A stretch of DNA of 64,000 bases from Streptomyces taklimakanensis (GCF_009709575.1 NZ_WIXO01000002.1:1-64000), one strand, 5' to 3'. Counted from the first letter of the stretch, positions 17,201-25,336 are shown. Made by a program: numbers and translations. The notes: a model not told the origin generated them from the sequence alone.

Positions 17201-20108
17201 CTCCATCACGGTCGGTCAGATCGTCAACCAGGCCGCCTCCCGTCTGGGCATCGCCGCGGCACGGGTGCCGACCAACTTCGCCACCGCGACCCTCGCCGAG
17301 CTCGCCGAGGCCCTGGAGACGCTGGTGCGCACCGGCGGCGAGGAGCCCGGCGCGACGGACGCCCCCGTGGTCACGGGCGCCGCGCCCTGGGCCCGCCCGT
17401 TCTCCGTCGATCTGGACGAGGTGCCCCTGCCCCCGGCCGCCGCGGCCGAGGGCGACGGCGGCTGGGAGCTGTTCGCGCCGGTCGAGGACCGGGCGGCGCG
17501 GGAGCTGCGCGACGCGCTCCAGCGCGCCGGGGTCGGCTCCGGCGTGCTGGTCCGCCTGCCGGCGGACTGCTCCCCGGAACAGGTCGAGCAGGCGCTCGCC
17601 GGCGCGAAGAGCGCCCTGGCGGGGGAGCGCGACCGGCGCTTCGTCCTGGTGCAGGACGGCCGGGGCGCGGCCGGACTGGCCAAGACGCTCCACCAGGAGG
17701 CGCCCCACCTGCGCACGACCATCGTGCACACCCCGCCGACGGACGGCCTGGTCGAGCGGGTCGTGGCCGAGGTGGCCGCGACCACCCGGTTCACCGAGGT
17801 CCACTACGACGCCGACGGGGTGCGTCGCGTACCGACGCTGCGTGCCCTGCCCGTGGCCGCGGAACGCGCCGACTCGCCCCTGGGGGCCTCGGACGTCCTG
17901 TTGGTGACCGGTGGCGGCAAGGGCATCTCCGCCGAGTGCGCCCTGGCGGTCGCCCTGGACACCGGTGCGCGGCTCGCTGTGCTGGGCCGCTCCGATCCCG
18001 CCTCGGACCGGGAGCTGGCCGACAACCTGGCGCGGATGGCCGACAGCGGCGTCACCGTGCGCTACGCGCGCGCCGACGTCACCGATCCGGAACAGGTCCG
18101 CGCCGCCGTCGCCGAACTGGAGCGGGAGCTGGGGCCGGTCACCGGTCTGCTGCACGGTGCCGGGCGCAACGAGCCGGGCCCGCTGCACGCGCTGGAGCCG
18201 GACGACTTCCGCCGCACCTTCGCGCCCAAGGTGGGCGGCCTGCGGAACGTGCTGGACGCGGTCGGGCCCGGCGACCTGAAGTTGCTGGTCACCTTCGGCA
18301 GCATCATCGGCCGCGCCGGACTGCGGGGCGAGGCCCACTACGCCACCGCCAACGAGTGGCTGGCCGACCTCACCGAGGACATCGCCCGCAGCCACCCGCA
18401 GGTCCGCGCCCGCTGCGTGGAGTGGTCGGTGTGGTCCGGAGTCGGCATGGGCGAGAAGCTCTCGGTCGTCGAGTCCCTGTCCCGCGAGGGCATCACCCCG
18501 GTCTCCCCGGACCGGGGCGTGGAGATCCTGCTGCGGCTGATCTCCGACCCGGACGCGCCCGTGGTGACGGTCGTCAGCGGCCGTACCGAGGGCATCGAGA
18601 CGGTGCGCCGCGACCTGCCGGCCCTGCCGCTGCTGCGGTTCACCGGCAACCCGCTGATCCGCTACCACGGGGTGGAGCTGGTCACCGAGGTCGAACTGAA
18701 CGCGGGCACCGACCCGTATCTGGCCGACCACCTGCTGGACGGCAACCTCCTGATGCCGGCTGTCATGGGCATGGAAGCCATGGTGCAGGTCGGCGCCGCG
18801 GTCACCGGGTGGACCGGGACGCCGGTGATCGAGGACGCGCGCTTCCTGCGGCCCATCGTGGTCCCGCCGAACGGCGGCACCACGATCCGCGTCGCCGCGA
18901 CCGTCACCGGCGCCGACACCGTCGACGTCGCCGTCCACGCCGAGGACACCGGTTTCGTGGCGGAGCACTTCCGGGCCCGGCTGGTCTACTCCGGCGCCAC
19001 CGCGCCGGACGGGCCGCCCCTGCAGACCGCCGCCGGCACCCCACCGGTCCCCCTGGACCCGGCGGCCGACCTGTACGGCGGCGTCCTCTTCCAGGGGGAG
19101 CGCTTCCGGCGGCTGCGCCGTTTCCACCGGGCCGCGGCGCGCCACGTGGACGCGGACGTGGCGGTGCGGGGGCCGGAGGGTTGGTTCGCCGGCTTCCTCC
19201 CCGGCGAGCTGCTGTTGGCCGACCCCGGAATGCGCGACGCGCTGATGCACGGCAACCAGGTGTGCGTCCCCGACGCCACCCTGCTGCCCTCGGGGGTCGA
19301 GCGCATCCACCCGCTCGGCGCCGGCCCGGACCTCCCGGAGGAGCTGCGCTACTGCGCGGTCGAGCGCAGCCGCGACGGCGACACCTACGTGTACGACGTC
19401 GCGGTCCGCGACGCCGACGGCACCGTCGTCGAGCGCTGGGAGGGCCTGACCCTCCAGGCGGTGCGCAAGGGCGACGGTTCCGGGCCCTGGGTCGCCCCGC
19501 TGCTGGGCCCGTACCTGGAGCGGACGCTGGAGGACGTGCTCGGCGCCCGTGTCGCGGTGGCGGTCGAGCCGCACGGCGACGCACCGGCCGGCTCCGCCGC
19601 CGAGCGCCGCGCGTTCACCGCGACCGCGACCTCCCGGACCCTGGGGGGCCCGGTGACGGTGCGCCACCGTCCCGACGGGCGCCCGGAGATCGACGGGGAC
19701 CGGTACGTGTCGGCCGCCCACAGCCTGGGGGTCACCCTCGGTGTCGTCGCCGACACCGAGGTGGCCTGCGACGTCGAGGCGGTCAGCATGCGCCCGGCGG
19801 CCGAGTGGGAGGGCCTGCTCGGTGAGCACGCGGCCGTTGCGGAGCTGGTCGCCAAGGAGACCGGGGAGGCTCCCGACACGGCCGCCACCCGGGTGTGGAG
19901 CACCGTCGAATGCCTGAGGAAGGCGGGCGTCATGGCGGGAGCGCCCCTGACGGTGCTGCCCCGCGGCGAGGACGCCTGGGTGGTCTTCGCCACGGGCGGG
20001 CTGCGGATCGCGACCTTCGTCACGTCACTGCTCAACGCCCTGGAACCCGCCGTCTTCGCGTTCCTGACGCACGAGACGGACGACAGGAAGGATGGCACCG
20101 GAAAATGA
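14214..20108 (+). CDS. pksE: Iterative type I enediyne polyketide synthase (KS-AT-ACP-KR-DH-PPTase)
   Basis: 1964 residues from a GTG overlapping the UnbU stop; normal length for the family. Domains in order: KS (about 1-450; active Cys211 in DGACSSSL, His motifs EGHGTGTAVGD and GMIGHTKAAAG); AT (about 560-850; Ser655 in GHSLGELSA); an Ala/Pro linker (about 922-950); ACP (about 960-1050; attachment Ser997, or Ser996, in DDLHMSSI); KR (about 1225-1440; GGGKGIS, Tyr1376 in HYATANEW); DH (about 1480-1720; His1506 in LADHLLDGNLLMP); and a C-terminal phosphopantetheinyl transferase (about 1770-1960; Asp1853 in CDVEAV, Glu1899 in WSTVECLRKAG). It loads itself with phosphopantetheine and builds the conjugated polyene precursor of the enediyne core, released by the thioesterase encoded next. 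The KS-AT-ACP-KR-DH-PPTase order is diagnostic for enediyne clusters. Confidence 0.98.
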   Translation: MTRIAIVGMACRYPDAADPGQLWDNAVAGRRAFRRLPDVRMRLEDYWDADPAAPDRFYARNAAVLEGYEFDRVAHRIAGSTYRSTDLTHWLALETAGRALADAGFAEGGGLPRERTGVVIGNTLTGEFARANVMRLRWPYVRRVMAEALRGQDWDDERIADFLADVETAYKEPFPAVDEDTLAGGLANTIAGRICNHFDLGGGGYTVDGACSSSLLSVTTAGTSLLSGDIDVAVAGGVDLSIDPFEIIGFAKTGALAKGEMRLYDRGSNGFWPGEGCGMVVLMREEDALAGNHRVYATIAGWGVSSDGQGGITRPEVDGYRLALRRAYERAGFGIDTVSLFEGHGTGTAVGDRTELSALTGARAAANPDAPVAAITSIKGMIGHTKAAAGIAGLIKSAMAVDRRILPPAIGCVDPHELLTGEQANLRALRTAEAWPQDAPRRAGVTAMGFGGINTHVVLDEPATRRRTAPDRRSIALARSAQDCELLLVEGGSPKSLRARLVEVADFVARVSYAQVADLAATLQGELRGLPHRAAVVASSPEDAERRLRNLADALDAGETTHFTPDGRGFLGHATGRGRIGFLFPGQGSGRGTGGGALRRRFPEAAEVHDAAGLPTAGDMVATDVAQPRIATGSAAGLRVLDALRVEATVALGHSLGELSALHWAGALDEETLLEAARVRGRAMAEHSASGTMASLAAAPQEAERLTDGLPVVVAGYNGPEQTVVAGPVDAVEEVAGRAAAAGVGCTRLAVSHAFHSPLVAPAADAFGDWLAGVRFGEVGARVVSTVTGGELARDTDLAGLLRRQITDPVLFTQAVTAAAREVDLFVEVGPGRVLSSLAAAATGVPSVALDTDDESLRGLLGVVGAAYVVGAPVAHERLFQDRLIRPLEVGQEFDFLANPCEQAPRVALPAGRPSPAGAAADPAPAPAPAPAQAQAPTPASVPASVPDAGTADAEPEGSGGASTLEVLRGLVAERAELPADLVAEDSRLLDDLHMSSITVGQIVNQAASRLGIAAARVPTNFATATLAELAEALETLVRTGGEEPGATDAPVVTGAAPWARPFSVDLDEVPLPPAAAAEGDGGWELFAPVEDRAARELRDALQRAGVGSGVLVRLPADCSPEQVEQALAGAKSALAGERDRRFVLVQDGRGAAGLAKTLHQEAPHLRTTIVHTPPTDGLVERVVAEVAATTRFTEVHYDADGVRRVPTLRALPVAAERADSPLGASDVLLVTGGGKGISAECALAVALDTGARLAVLGRSDPASDRELADNLARMADSGVTVRYARADVTDPEQVRAAVAELERELGPVTGLLHGAGRNEPGPLHALEPDDFRRTFAPKVGGLRNVLDAVGPGDLKLLVTFGSIIGRAGLRGEAHYATANEWLADLTEDIARSHPQVRARCVEWSVWSGVGMGEKLSVVESLSREGITPVSPDRGVEILLRLISDPDAPVVTVVSGRTEGIETVRRDLPALPLLRFTGNPLIRYHGVELVTEVELNAGTDPYLADHLLDGNLLMPAVMGMEAMVQVGAAVTGWTGTPVIEDARFLRPIVVPPNGGTTIRVAATVTGADTVDVAVHAEDTGFVAEHFRARLVYSGATAPDGPPLQTAAGTPPVPLDPAADLYGGVLFQGERFRRLRRFHRAAARHVDADVAVRGPEGWFAGFLPGELLLADPGMRDALMHGNQVCVPDATLLPSGVERIHPLGAGPDLPEELRYCAVERSRDGDTYVYDVAVRDADGTVVERWEGLTLQAVRKGDGSGPWVAPLLGPYLERTLEDVLGARVAVAVEPHGDAPAGSAAERRAFTATATSRTLGGPVTVRHRPDGRPEIDGDRYVSAAHSLGVTLGVVADTEVACDVEAVSMRPAAEWEGLLGEHAAVAELVAKETGEAPDTAATRVWSTVECLRKAGVMAGAPLTVLPRGEDAWVVFATGGLRIATFVTSLLNALEPAVFAFLTHETDDRKDGTGK
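16979..17059 (+). repeat. Ala-Pro-coding low-complexity repeat in PKS linker
   Basis: A run of GGCCCC-type hexamers encodes (Pro-Ala)n passing into Gln-Ala and Pro-Ala-Ser-Val repeats, between the AT and ACP domains. It is a flexible interdomain linker and a likely slippage site, not a separate element. Confidence 0.6.
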
Positions 20109-20563
20109 CGGCAGACTACTTCGAGTACCGGCACACGGTCGGCTTCGAGGAGACCAACCTCGTCGGGAACGTGTACTACGTCAACTACTTGCGCTGGCAG
20201 GGCCGGTGCCGGGAGCTGTTCCTGCAGCAGAAGGCGCCGGACGTGCTGGCCGAGGTGCAGGACGACCTCAAGCTGTTCACCCTGAAGGTGGACTGCGAGT
20301 TCTTCGCCGAGATCACGGCCTTCGACGAGCTGTCCATCCGGATGCGGCTGTCGGAGCTGGGGCAGACGCAGCTGGAGTTCACCTTCGACTACGTCAAGGT
20401 GACCGACGGCGCCGAGGTCCTCGTGGCGCGGGGCCGGCAGCGGATCGCCTGTATGCGCGGCCCGAACACCAACACCGTGCCCTCGGTCGTCCCCGCCTCC
20501 CTGGCCCGCGCCCTGGAGCCGTACGCCGCACGGGGCCGGGTCCTGGCGGGGAGGGCGGCATGA
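20105..20563 (+). CDS. Enediyne hotdog-fold thioesterase (E10 type)
   Basis: 152 residues; the ATG overlaps the PKS stop (ATGA). The 4-hydroxybenzoyl-CoA-thioesterase-like motif is clear: HTVGFEETNLVGNVYYVNYL then RWQGRCRELFL, with Glu and Arg where enediyne thioesterases (SgcE10/DynE7 type) keep their functional residues, and no Asp nucleophile. The partner hydrolyses the ACP-bound polyketide so that a linear polyene such as 1,3,5,7,9,11,13-pentadecaheptaene or a related product is released. The PKS-thioesterase pair is always adjacent in enediyne clusters. Cytosolic, probably tetrameric by family precedent. Confidence 0.95.
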   Translation: MTADYFEYRHTVGFEETNLVGNVYYVNYLRWQGRCRELFLQQKAPDVLAEVQDDLKLFTLKVDCEFFAEITAFDELSIRMRLSELGQTQLEFTFDYVKVTDGAEVLVARGRQRIACMRGPNTNTVPSVVPASLARALEPYAARGRVLAGRAA

Positions 20564-21126
20564 GCACCGCCGTCGCGTCACCGCCCGTGGGCACCGGCGC
20601 GCACGCCGACGTGGGCGCCGGTGTCGACGACACCGCGCGACTGCGGCGAGTCTTCGGCGCCTTCGCCACCGGCGTGACGGTGGTGACGGTCGGCGGGGCC
20701 TCGCCCCGGGGCATGACCGCCAACTCCTTCACCTCCGTGTCGCTGGATCCGGCCCTGGTGCTGCTGTGCGTGGGCAAGGACGCCGTCATGCACCGCGTGC
20801 TCGCCGAGGCCGACACCTTCGCGGTGTCGGTCCTCGGCGCCGAACAGGAGGACGTGGCCCGGCACTTCGCCGACCGCTCGCGGCCGATGGGCGCCAGGCA
20901 GTTCGACACCGTGGACTGGCTGCCCGGCGCGTCCGGGGCCCCGCTGCTCACCGGCGCGGTGGCGCACTTCGAGTGCGCGAAGTGGCGTGCCTACGACGGG
21001 GGCGACCACACCGTCCACATGGGCCGGGTGCTCTCCCTGGCCGAGCTGCCGGACCGTGAGCCGTTGGTGTTCCACCGGGGACGCTTCCGGCGGCTCGCCG
21101 ACCGGACGCACGGAGGCGCGGAATGA
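20560..21126 (+). CDS. Flavin reductase (E6 type), partner of two-component monooxygenases
   Basis: 188 residues, ATG overlapping the thioesterase stop. The flavin-reductase-like split-barrel fold is shown by LRRVFGAFATGVTVVTV, GMTANSFTSVSLDPALVLLCV and the C-terminal VHMGRVLSLAE segment. In C-1027 biosynthesis the E6 homologue supplies reduced FAD to both the HpaB-type hydroxylase SgcC and the epoxidase. Here the same enzyme could serve the HpaB homologue at 52488 and the acyl-CoA-dehydrogenase-fold monooxygenases at 46541 and 59377 (inference). It is in the tightly coupled warhead operon, overlapping the P450 gene by four bases. Confidence 0.9.
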   Translation: MSTAVASPPVGTGAHADVGAGVDDTARLRRVFGAFATGVTVVTVGGASPRGMTANSFTSVSLDPALVLLCVGKDAVMHRVLAEADTFAVSVLGAEQEDVARHFADRSRPMGARQFDTVDWLPGASGAPLLTGAVAHFECAKWRAYDGGDHTVHMGRVLSLAELPDREPLVFHRGRFRRLADRTHGGAE

Positions 21127-22526
21127 GCGCCCACCCCCTCGCGGCGGTCCGCGGCCGGGGGGCGCGCGGGCGTGGCACGGGCGTCCGACCGCCCGGCCCG
21201 CCCGTGCGGGCCCTGCCCGGTCTGCTGCGCAAGCTGGCGGTCGACCGGCTCGGCATGATGCGGGACGCGGCGGAGCTCTCCGACGCCGTGCGGGTGTCCA
21301 TCGGACCGAAGAGGATGTACGTCTTCAACCGGCCCGACTACGCCAAGCACGTGCTGGCCGACAACGCCTCCAACTACCGCAAGGGCATCGGCCTGGTGGA
21401 GTCCCGCAAGGTGCTCGGCGACGGTCTGCTCACCAGCGAGGGCGAACTGTGGCGCGCCCAGCGTCGCGCCGTCCGGCCGGCGTTCCGGCCCGGACGGATC
21501 GCCGCCCAGGCCGGTGCTGTGGCCGAGGAGTCCGCGAAACTGGTGGACCTGCTGCGCGGGCGCGCCGGCGGCGGGCCCGTCGACGTCCTGAAGGAGGTCA
21601 CCGGCCTCACCCTCGGAGTGCTGGGCCGGGCCCTGATGAACGCCGACCTGGAGGAGTACGGCGGCATCGCGCACGCCTTCGAGGCCGTCCAGGACCAGGC
21701 GATGTTCGACATGGTCACGCAGAGCCTGGTGCCGACGTGGGTGCCGTTGGCGACCCAGCGGCGGTTCCGCCGGGCCCGCCGGGAGTTGGTCCGGATCGCC
21801 GACGAACTGGTGGCCGACCACGACCTCCGCGCGGCCGGCGGCGAGGACGCCGACGACGCGCTCTCCCGGATGATCCTCGCCGCGCGCGGGCACCGCGATC
21901 CGGCCGTCGGGCGGCGGCTCCTGCGGGACGAGCTGATCACCCTGCTGCTGGCCGGGCACGAGACGACGGCGAGCACGCTGGGCTGGACCCTGCTGTCACT
22001 GGCCCGCCACCCCCGCGTCCGCGACCGGGTGCGCGAGGAGGCCCGCGCGGTGCTGGCCGGCGGCCGGCTCCCGGAGGCGGAGGACCTCCACCGGCTGGTG
22101 TACACCGCGCAGGTGGTGCAGGAGGCCATGCGTCTGTACCCGCCGGTGTGGATCCTGCCGCGCGTCGCCCGGCGGGACGACGAGGTCGGCGGGTACGCGG
22201 TGCCGGCCGGGTCCGACGTGCTCATCTGCCCGTACACGCTGCACCGTCATCCGGACCTGTGGGAGGCTCCGGAGCGCTTCGACCCGGAGCGCTTCGACCC
22301 GGAGCGCTCCGCGCACCGCTCGCGCTACGCGTACATCCCCTTCGGCGCGGGGCCGCGGTTCTGCGTCGGCAGCGGCCTCGGGATGATGGAGGCCGTGTTC
22401 GTGACGGCCCTGGTCACCCGGGACCTGGACCTGACCCCCGTCCCCGGGCACGAGGGCGTCGCCGAGCCGATGATGTCCCTGCGGATGCGCGGCGGACTGC
22501 CGATGACGGTCCGGGTGGCGCGGTGA
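21123..22526 (+). CDS. Cytochrome P450 (enediyne E7 type)
   Basis: 467 residues, starting in the ATGA overlap with the reductase gene. P450 hallmarks: the I-helix LLLAGHETTAST (Glu280-Thr281), the ERFDPERF region, and the haem loop FGAGPRFCVGSGLG with ligand Cys414. E7 P450s are conserved in 9-membered enediyne clusters and are expected to oxidise the nascent core; the exact carbon is not known. A 15-bp stretch encoding ERFDP is tandemly duplicated near 22268-22310. This is the last gene of the warhead operon, followed directly by a strong terminator. Confidence 0.93.
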   Translation: MSAHPLAAVRGRGARGRGTGVRPPGPPVRALPGLLRKLAVDRLGMMRDAAELSDAVRVSIGPKRMYVFNRPDYAKHVLADNASNYRKGIGLVESRKVLGDGLLTSEGELWRAQRRAVRPAFRPGRIAAQAGAVAEESAKLVDLLRGRAGGGPVDVLKEVTGLTLGVLGRALMNADLEEYGGIAHAFEAVQDQAMFDMVTQSLVPTWVPLATQRRFRRARRELVRIADELVADHDLRAAGGEDADDALSRMILAARGHRDPAVGRRLLRDELITLLLAGHETTASTLGWTLLSLARHPRVRDRVREEARAVLAGGRLPEAEDLHRLVYTAQVVQEAMRLYPPVWILPRVARRDDEVGGYAVPAGSDVLICPYTLHRHPDLWEAPERFDPERFDPERSAHRSRYAYIPFGAGPRFCVGSGLGMMEAVFVTALVTRDLDLTPVPGHEGVAEPMMSLRMRGGLPMTVRVAR

Positions 22527-22534
22527 GGCGCGGG

Positions 22535-22577
22535 CGCGAGCCGGCCGCGGGCGGTGCCCGCGGCCGGCTCGCGTTTT
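22535..22577. terminator. Strong terminator, perfect 18-bp stem then T4
   Basis: Arms 22535-22552 and 22556-22573 are perfectly complementary around a GGT loop, followed by TTTT (22574-22577). It lies between the P450 stop (22526) and the convergent AraC gene stop (22586), ending the plus-strand operon and possibly serving both directions. Confidence 0.85.
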
Positions 22578-22585
22578 CGGGGGTG

Positions 22586-23362
22586 TCAGCCCGCCACGGC
22601 CTCCAGCGCGGTGGTGCGCATGTCGAGCAGGGCCGTCAGCACGGGCGGGTCCAGGGCGTCCAGCGGACGCAGGACGATGTCGGCCGGCATCAACAGCGTG
22701 TCGGCGTGCACGGTGACGGGGCCGTACCGCCCGACGGAGACGACGTCCGCGCGGCCGCCGCCCGTGGGCGTGTGCTCCTGGCCGTAGGGGACGGAGTGCA
22801 CCAGGACGTACCAGGTCCCCGCGGGGGCGTCCGGCAGTTCGAAGGCACCGGGGCCCTTCAGGACGGCGCAGCACACCGGACGGCCCTGGGGGACCGGTGT
22901 GGGGAAGAGACCGACGAAGCAGTATCCGGGGGAACGGTCCTCCGGGAGCTGGACGCGGCCCCGCAAGGTGGCGCGCGGCGGGGATCCGGCGGACGCGGGC
23001 GGTTCCTCCCGGCCGACTTCGGGGGTGAATCCGCCCATGGCCCGGAACATGCTCGGGGAGACGCCCACGCAGGCCTTGAAACGTGAACTGAACGTGCCGA
23101 CGCTGCTGTATCCCACCTGACTGCTGATGTCGGCCACGCTGTAATCGGTTTCGAGCAGCAGGCGTTTGGCCTCCTGCAGTCTCAGCGCGGACAGGAAACG
23201 CCCCGGGGAGGTTCCCGTCACTTCCCTGAACACCCGGGTGAAGTGGAACTTGCTGAACATGGCGGTGCGCGCCATGTCGTCGATGGTGATTTCCTGACCG
23301 AGGTTGGCGTGCATGTCGTCGATAACCCGGCGGACGGCGCGCTCGATGGCGGTTGTCACCAT
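22586..23362 (-). CDS. AraC-family transcriptional regulator with N-terminal DNA-binding domain
   Basis: 258 residues from the ATG at 23362, preceded by an AGGGGGA ribosome site; the frame is open 16 codons further. The DNA-binding domain is unusually N-terminal (about residues 1-105): ITIDDMARTAMFSKFHFTRVFR for the first HTH and YSVADISSQVGYSSVGTFSSRFKACVGVSPS for the second, which is the AraC signature. The C-terminal half (about 150-258) is beta-rich and may bind a ligand. C-1027 clusters carry an AraC regulator (SgcR2) beside a StrR-like one, as here, where the StrR-type gene is directly upstream. The two form one minus-strand regulatory unit (22-bp gap). Confidence 0.88.
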   Translation of the reverse strand: MVTTAIERAVRRVIDDMHANLGQEITIDDMARTAMFSKFHFTRVFREVTGTSPGRFLSALRLQEAKRLLLETDYSVADISSQVGYSSVGTFSSRFKACVGVSPSMFRAMGGFTPEVGREEPPASAGSPPRATLRGRVQLPEDRSPGYCFVGLFPTPVPQGRPVCCAVLKGPGAFELPDAPAGTWYVLVHSVPYGQEHTPTGGGRADVVSVGRYGPVTVHADTLLMPADIVLRPLDALDPPVLTALLDMRTTALEAVAG

Positions 23363-23384
23363 TTCCCCCTGTCGTTGAGTGGCG

Positions 23385-24467
23385 TCAGTTTCGATTTCCC
23401 GAAGTCGCACGCGGCGCCGGGGCGGGTGTCAGATCGGTGAGTCGCCGTCGGGAGAGTTCCTCGGCGAATCTCCGCCAGGTGTGGGAGCACTGCAGGGCGA
23501 GTTCGGCCACGGTGGCGGTGCAGTGGGCCGGAACGGCGTCGGCCTGCTGCCGCCAGGCGTCGTCCACGACGAAGTGCGTGTGCAGCCAGCGCAGCAGGTG
23601 ACGGCCGGACTCCGAGTGGCGCAGGGACGGGTCGGCGGCGAGCCTGCGCAGCGTCTCCAAGGAGTGGCGGGTCCGGCCGACCGGGCCGGGGGTTCCCGCC
23701 GCGAGCCCGGCCGGCCGGGGCCTTGGGCCGTCCGCGGGACGCGTCGGACCGGGCGGCGCCGCGGCGTCGGCCGGGGCCGGCGCGGGCGCCCCGCCCCGGC
23801 CGCGGCGTCCGGGGGGCACCGGCGACTCGCCCCTCAACAGTCGCTGCCGCACGTCGTGCGCGGTGCCGAGCGAGAGACCGGTCTCCTTGACGATGGCCCG
23901 CAGCGGGAGGTCCGGACGGCTGGTCATCAACTCCGCGGCGCGCATCCGCTCGGCGGTGCGGTCCAGTGGGTGGACCCTGCCGTCGGTGCCCGTGCGCGTG
24001 TTCGACCGGGGAGATTCCGCGGCTGAACGCCGCCGGATGGCGGCCACGGTCTTGGCGTCCAGGCCGGCGCAGGTCGCGATGGCGCGGTCCGACAGGTGCG
24101 GGTGCGTGCCCAGGATCCGCAGGGCCGCCGCCTTGCGGTCCTCGGTCGACAGTGGCAGCCCGTGGGAGACGTTGGCCGCGACCGCGCGCAGGAAGGACTC
24201 CTCCTCGGCGCCGTCGAAGTACTGCACCTCGACGGTCTCCAGTCCCTTCAAGTCCGCCGCCGCCATGCGGTGCATTCCGTCGACCACGCGCATCGTCGCG
24301 CGGTGGACGAGGACGGGCGGCAGTGTCGCGTATATTTCGGCAAGTCGTCGCACATGGGCTTCGTCGATGCCGCCCAGACGCGGCGAGTCGGCCGGCAGGA
24401 GATCCGCGACTCGTACCCTGTGCGTGAAGTTGGACGGTAGTTCCAGGGTTCTGTCGGTGCTTTCCAA
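23385..24467 (-). CDS. StrR/ParB-domain pathway activator
   Basis: 360 residues. The N-terminal ParB/Sulfiredoxin-like fold shows VADLLPADSPRLGGIDEAHV, LPPVLVHRATMRVVDGMHRM and VEVQYFDGAEEESFL; HTH regions include LSDRAIATCAGLDAKTVAAI and LPLRAIVKETGLSLGTAHDV. This is the StrR-type cluster-situated activator class (SgcR1 in C-1027, StrR in streptomycin), which binds DNA through the central HTH. The C-terminal 100 residues (LRRLAADPSLRHSESGRHLL) resemble the StrR tail. Its 284-bp divergent upstream region carries an ARE-like 16-mer identical to that before the butyrolactone receptor gene, suggesting that the signalling system controls this activator. Confidence 0.88.
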   Translation of the reverse strand: MESTDRTLELPSNFTHRVRVADLLPADSPRLGGIDEAHVRRLAEIYATLPPVLVHRATMRVVDGMHRMAAADLKGLETVEVQYFDGAEEESFLRAVAANVSHGLPLSTEDRKAAALRILGTHPHLSDRAIATCAGLDAKTVAAIRRRSAAESPRSNTRTGTDGRVHPLDRTAERMRAAELMTSRPDLPLRAIVKETGLSLGTAHDVRQRLLRGESPVPPGRRGRGGAPAPAPADAAAPPGPTRPADGPRPRPAGLAAGTPGPVGRTRHSLETLRRLAADPSLRHSESGRHLLRWLHTHFVVDDAWRQQADAVPAHCTATVAELALQCSHTWRRFAEELSRRRLTDLTPAPAPRATSGNRN

Positions 24468-24537
24468 CTTTCCCCCCGAAGTGAGATTGAAATGCGTTCC
24501 GGTACGCCGTTCAAATTCCCGTCGGATAACTGGAGCT

Positions 24538-24558
24538 GCGGACAGGCAGCATGTCCGC
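24538..24558. promoter_or_regulatory. Perfect inverted repeat GCGGACA-N7-TGTCCGC in divergent promoter
   Basis: Seven-base exact arms with a seven-base spacer, 70 bp upstream of the StrR-type gene in the region it shares with the E8-type gene. It is operator-like. Nothing ties it to a named regulator. Confidence 0.45.
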
Positions 24559-24579
24559 GGAGAGCATAGCGGTCGTCCT

Positions 24580-24595
24580 GTTTTTTTTGTCGAGG
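24580..24595. promoter_or_regulatory. 16-bp AT-rich element identical to one at the receptor gene
   Basis: GTTTTTTTTGTCGAGG is repeated exactly at 4474-4489. In a genome this rich in G+C, an identical 16-mer in two regulatory regions is unlikely to be coincidental. It lies 113 bp upstream of the StrR-type activator. The simplest reading is a half or core of the binding site of the butyrolactone receptor. Confidence 0.55.
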
Positions 24596-24623
24596 CGATG
24601 CGGGCGCCGCTTCGACTCCGGCT

Positions 24624-24687
24624 AGTTGCATGAAAGGACTCTCTTGTTCTCCTGAACCGGGAGAATCAGTTGCTTGAAAAGACTCAC
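24624..24687. promoter_or_regulatory. Direct repeat pair (44 bp apart) upstream of E8-type gene
   Basis: Two 20-bp copies, 24624-24643 and 24668-24687, match at 17 of 20 positions (core AGTTGC-x-TGAAA-x-GACTC). Their start points are exactly 44 bp apart, about four helical turns, so a protein would see both on the same face. They end 65 bp before the TTG start at 24752. The sequence ATCAGTTGCT of the second copy recurs in the repeat upstream of the gene at 27104. Confidence 0.5.
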
Positions 24688-24751
24688 AGGTCCTAGCGTC
24701 CTTCCCACGCCATCGGGCGGCCCCCAACCCACCCCACCCACGGAGGTCGAG

Positions 24752-25336
24752 TTGCAGCGAGAAGAAGCAGCCGCGCGGACGAGGGACGCGGCCGACGACG
24801 CGTCGCTCACCCTCGAGGCCTACGCGGACACGATCGTCCCGGGAGAGAAGCGCTGGCCGGGCGACCGGGCCGTCGCCGGCGCCGCCCCAGGAGGCGGCGC
24901 GGTCGCCGCGGGAGCACTGGAACTGCTGCGCTGGGACGCCACCGGCATCAGCGACGGCCTCGACGACCTGGCGCGGCGCGTCAACGAGCACGCCCGGGCC
25001 TACGCCGAGGAGGTCGGCCTGGAGCTCGACCCGGAGGTCCCCCCGTTCGTGGCCCTGGAGTTCGAGGACCGCACGGAACTGGTCGCGCGGCTGACCCGCC
25101 CCGGCCACCCCGAGAAGGAGTTCTGGGTGCTCCTGTCCCTGTTCTGCACCATGGCCTTCGACTCGGCCGCGCACCTGCACACCGCGGACGCGCTGCGGGA
25201 CGGCCACCCGGGGCTGGCGGCCATGGGCATCACCCGGCCCGACGCCGACGGCCTGTGGCGCTTCCAGAACTTCGGCTACGGCCGCGAACTGGCCCGACTG
25301 CACCCGTCCACCACACCCTCGGGGAGCCCGGCATGA
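24752..25336 (+). CDS. Enediyne E8-type protein, gluconate-dehydrogenase-small-subunit-like
   Basis: 194 residues from the TTG at 24752, chosen because GGAGG (24742-24746) lies five bases upstream; a TTG at 24674 is open but lacks such a site. It resembles the uncharacterised E8 family of 9-membered enediyne clusters. Its helical character, the AYADTIVPGEKRWPGD opening and its position directly before a GMC oxidoreductase recall the small subunit (subunit 3) of gluconate-2-dehydrogenase-like complexes. It may therefore be the partner subunit of the next gene product. The stop overlaps that gene's ATG, supporting a stoichiometric complex. No signal peptide is seen. Confidence 0.75.
   Translation: MQREEAAARTRDAADDASLTLEAYADTIVPGEKRWPGDRAVAGAAPGGGAVAAGALELLRWDATGISDGLDDLARRVNEHARAYAEEVGLELDPEVPPFVALEFEDRTELVARLTRPGHPEKEFWVLLSLFCTMAFDSAAHLHTADALRDGHPGLAAMGITRPDADGLWRFQNFGYGRELARLHPSTTPSGSPA

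Noticed and set aside
13950..19829. Very long open frame on the strand opposite the PKS gene
   Set aside because: High-GC shadow of the PKS codons: composition is Arg/Gly/Val/His-rich without domain motifs, while the plus-strand frame has complete KS-AT-ACP-KR-DH-PPTase signatures.
22268..22310. Tandem duplication encoding ERFDP in the P450 gene
   Set aside because: In-frame coding micro-repeat in a surface loop; of no independent significance.
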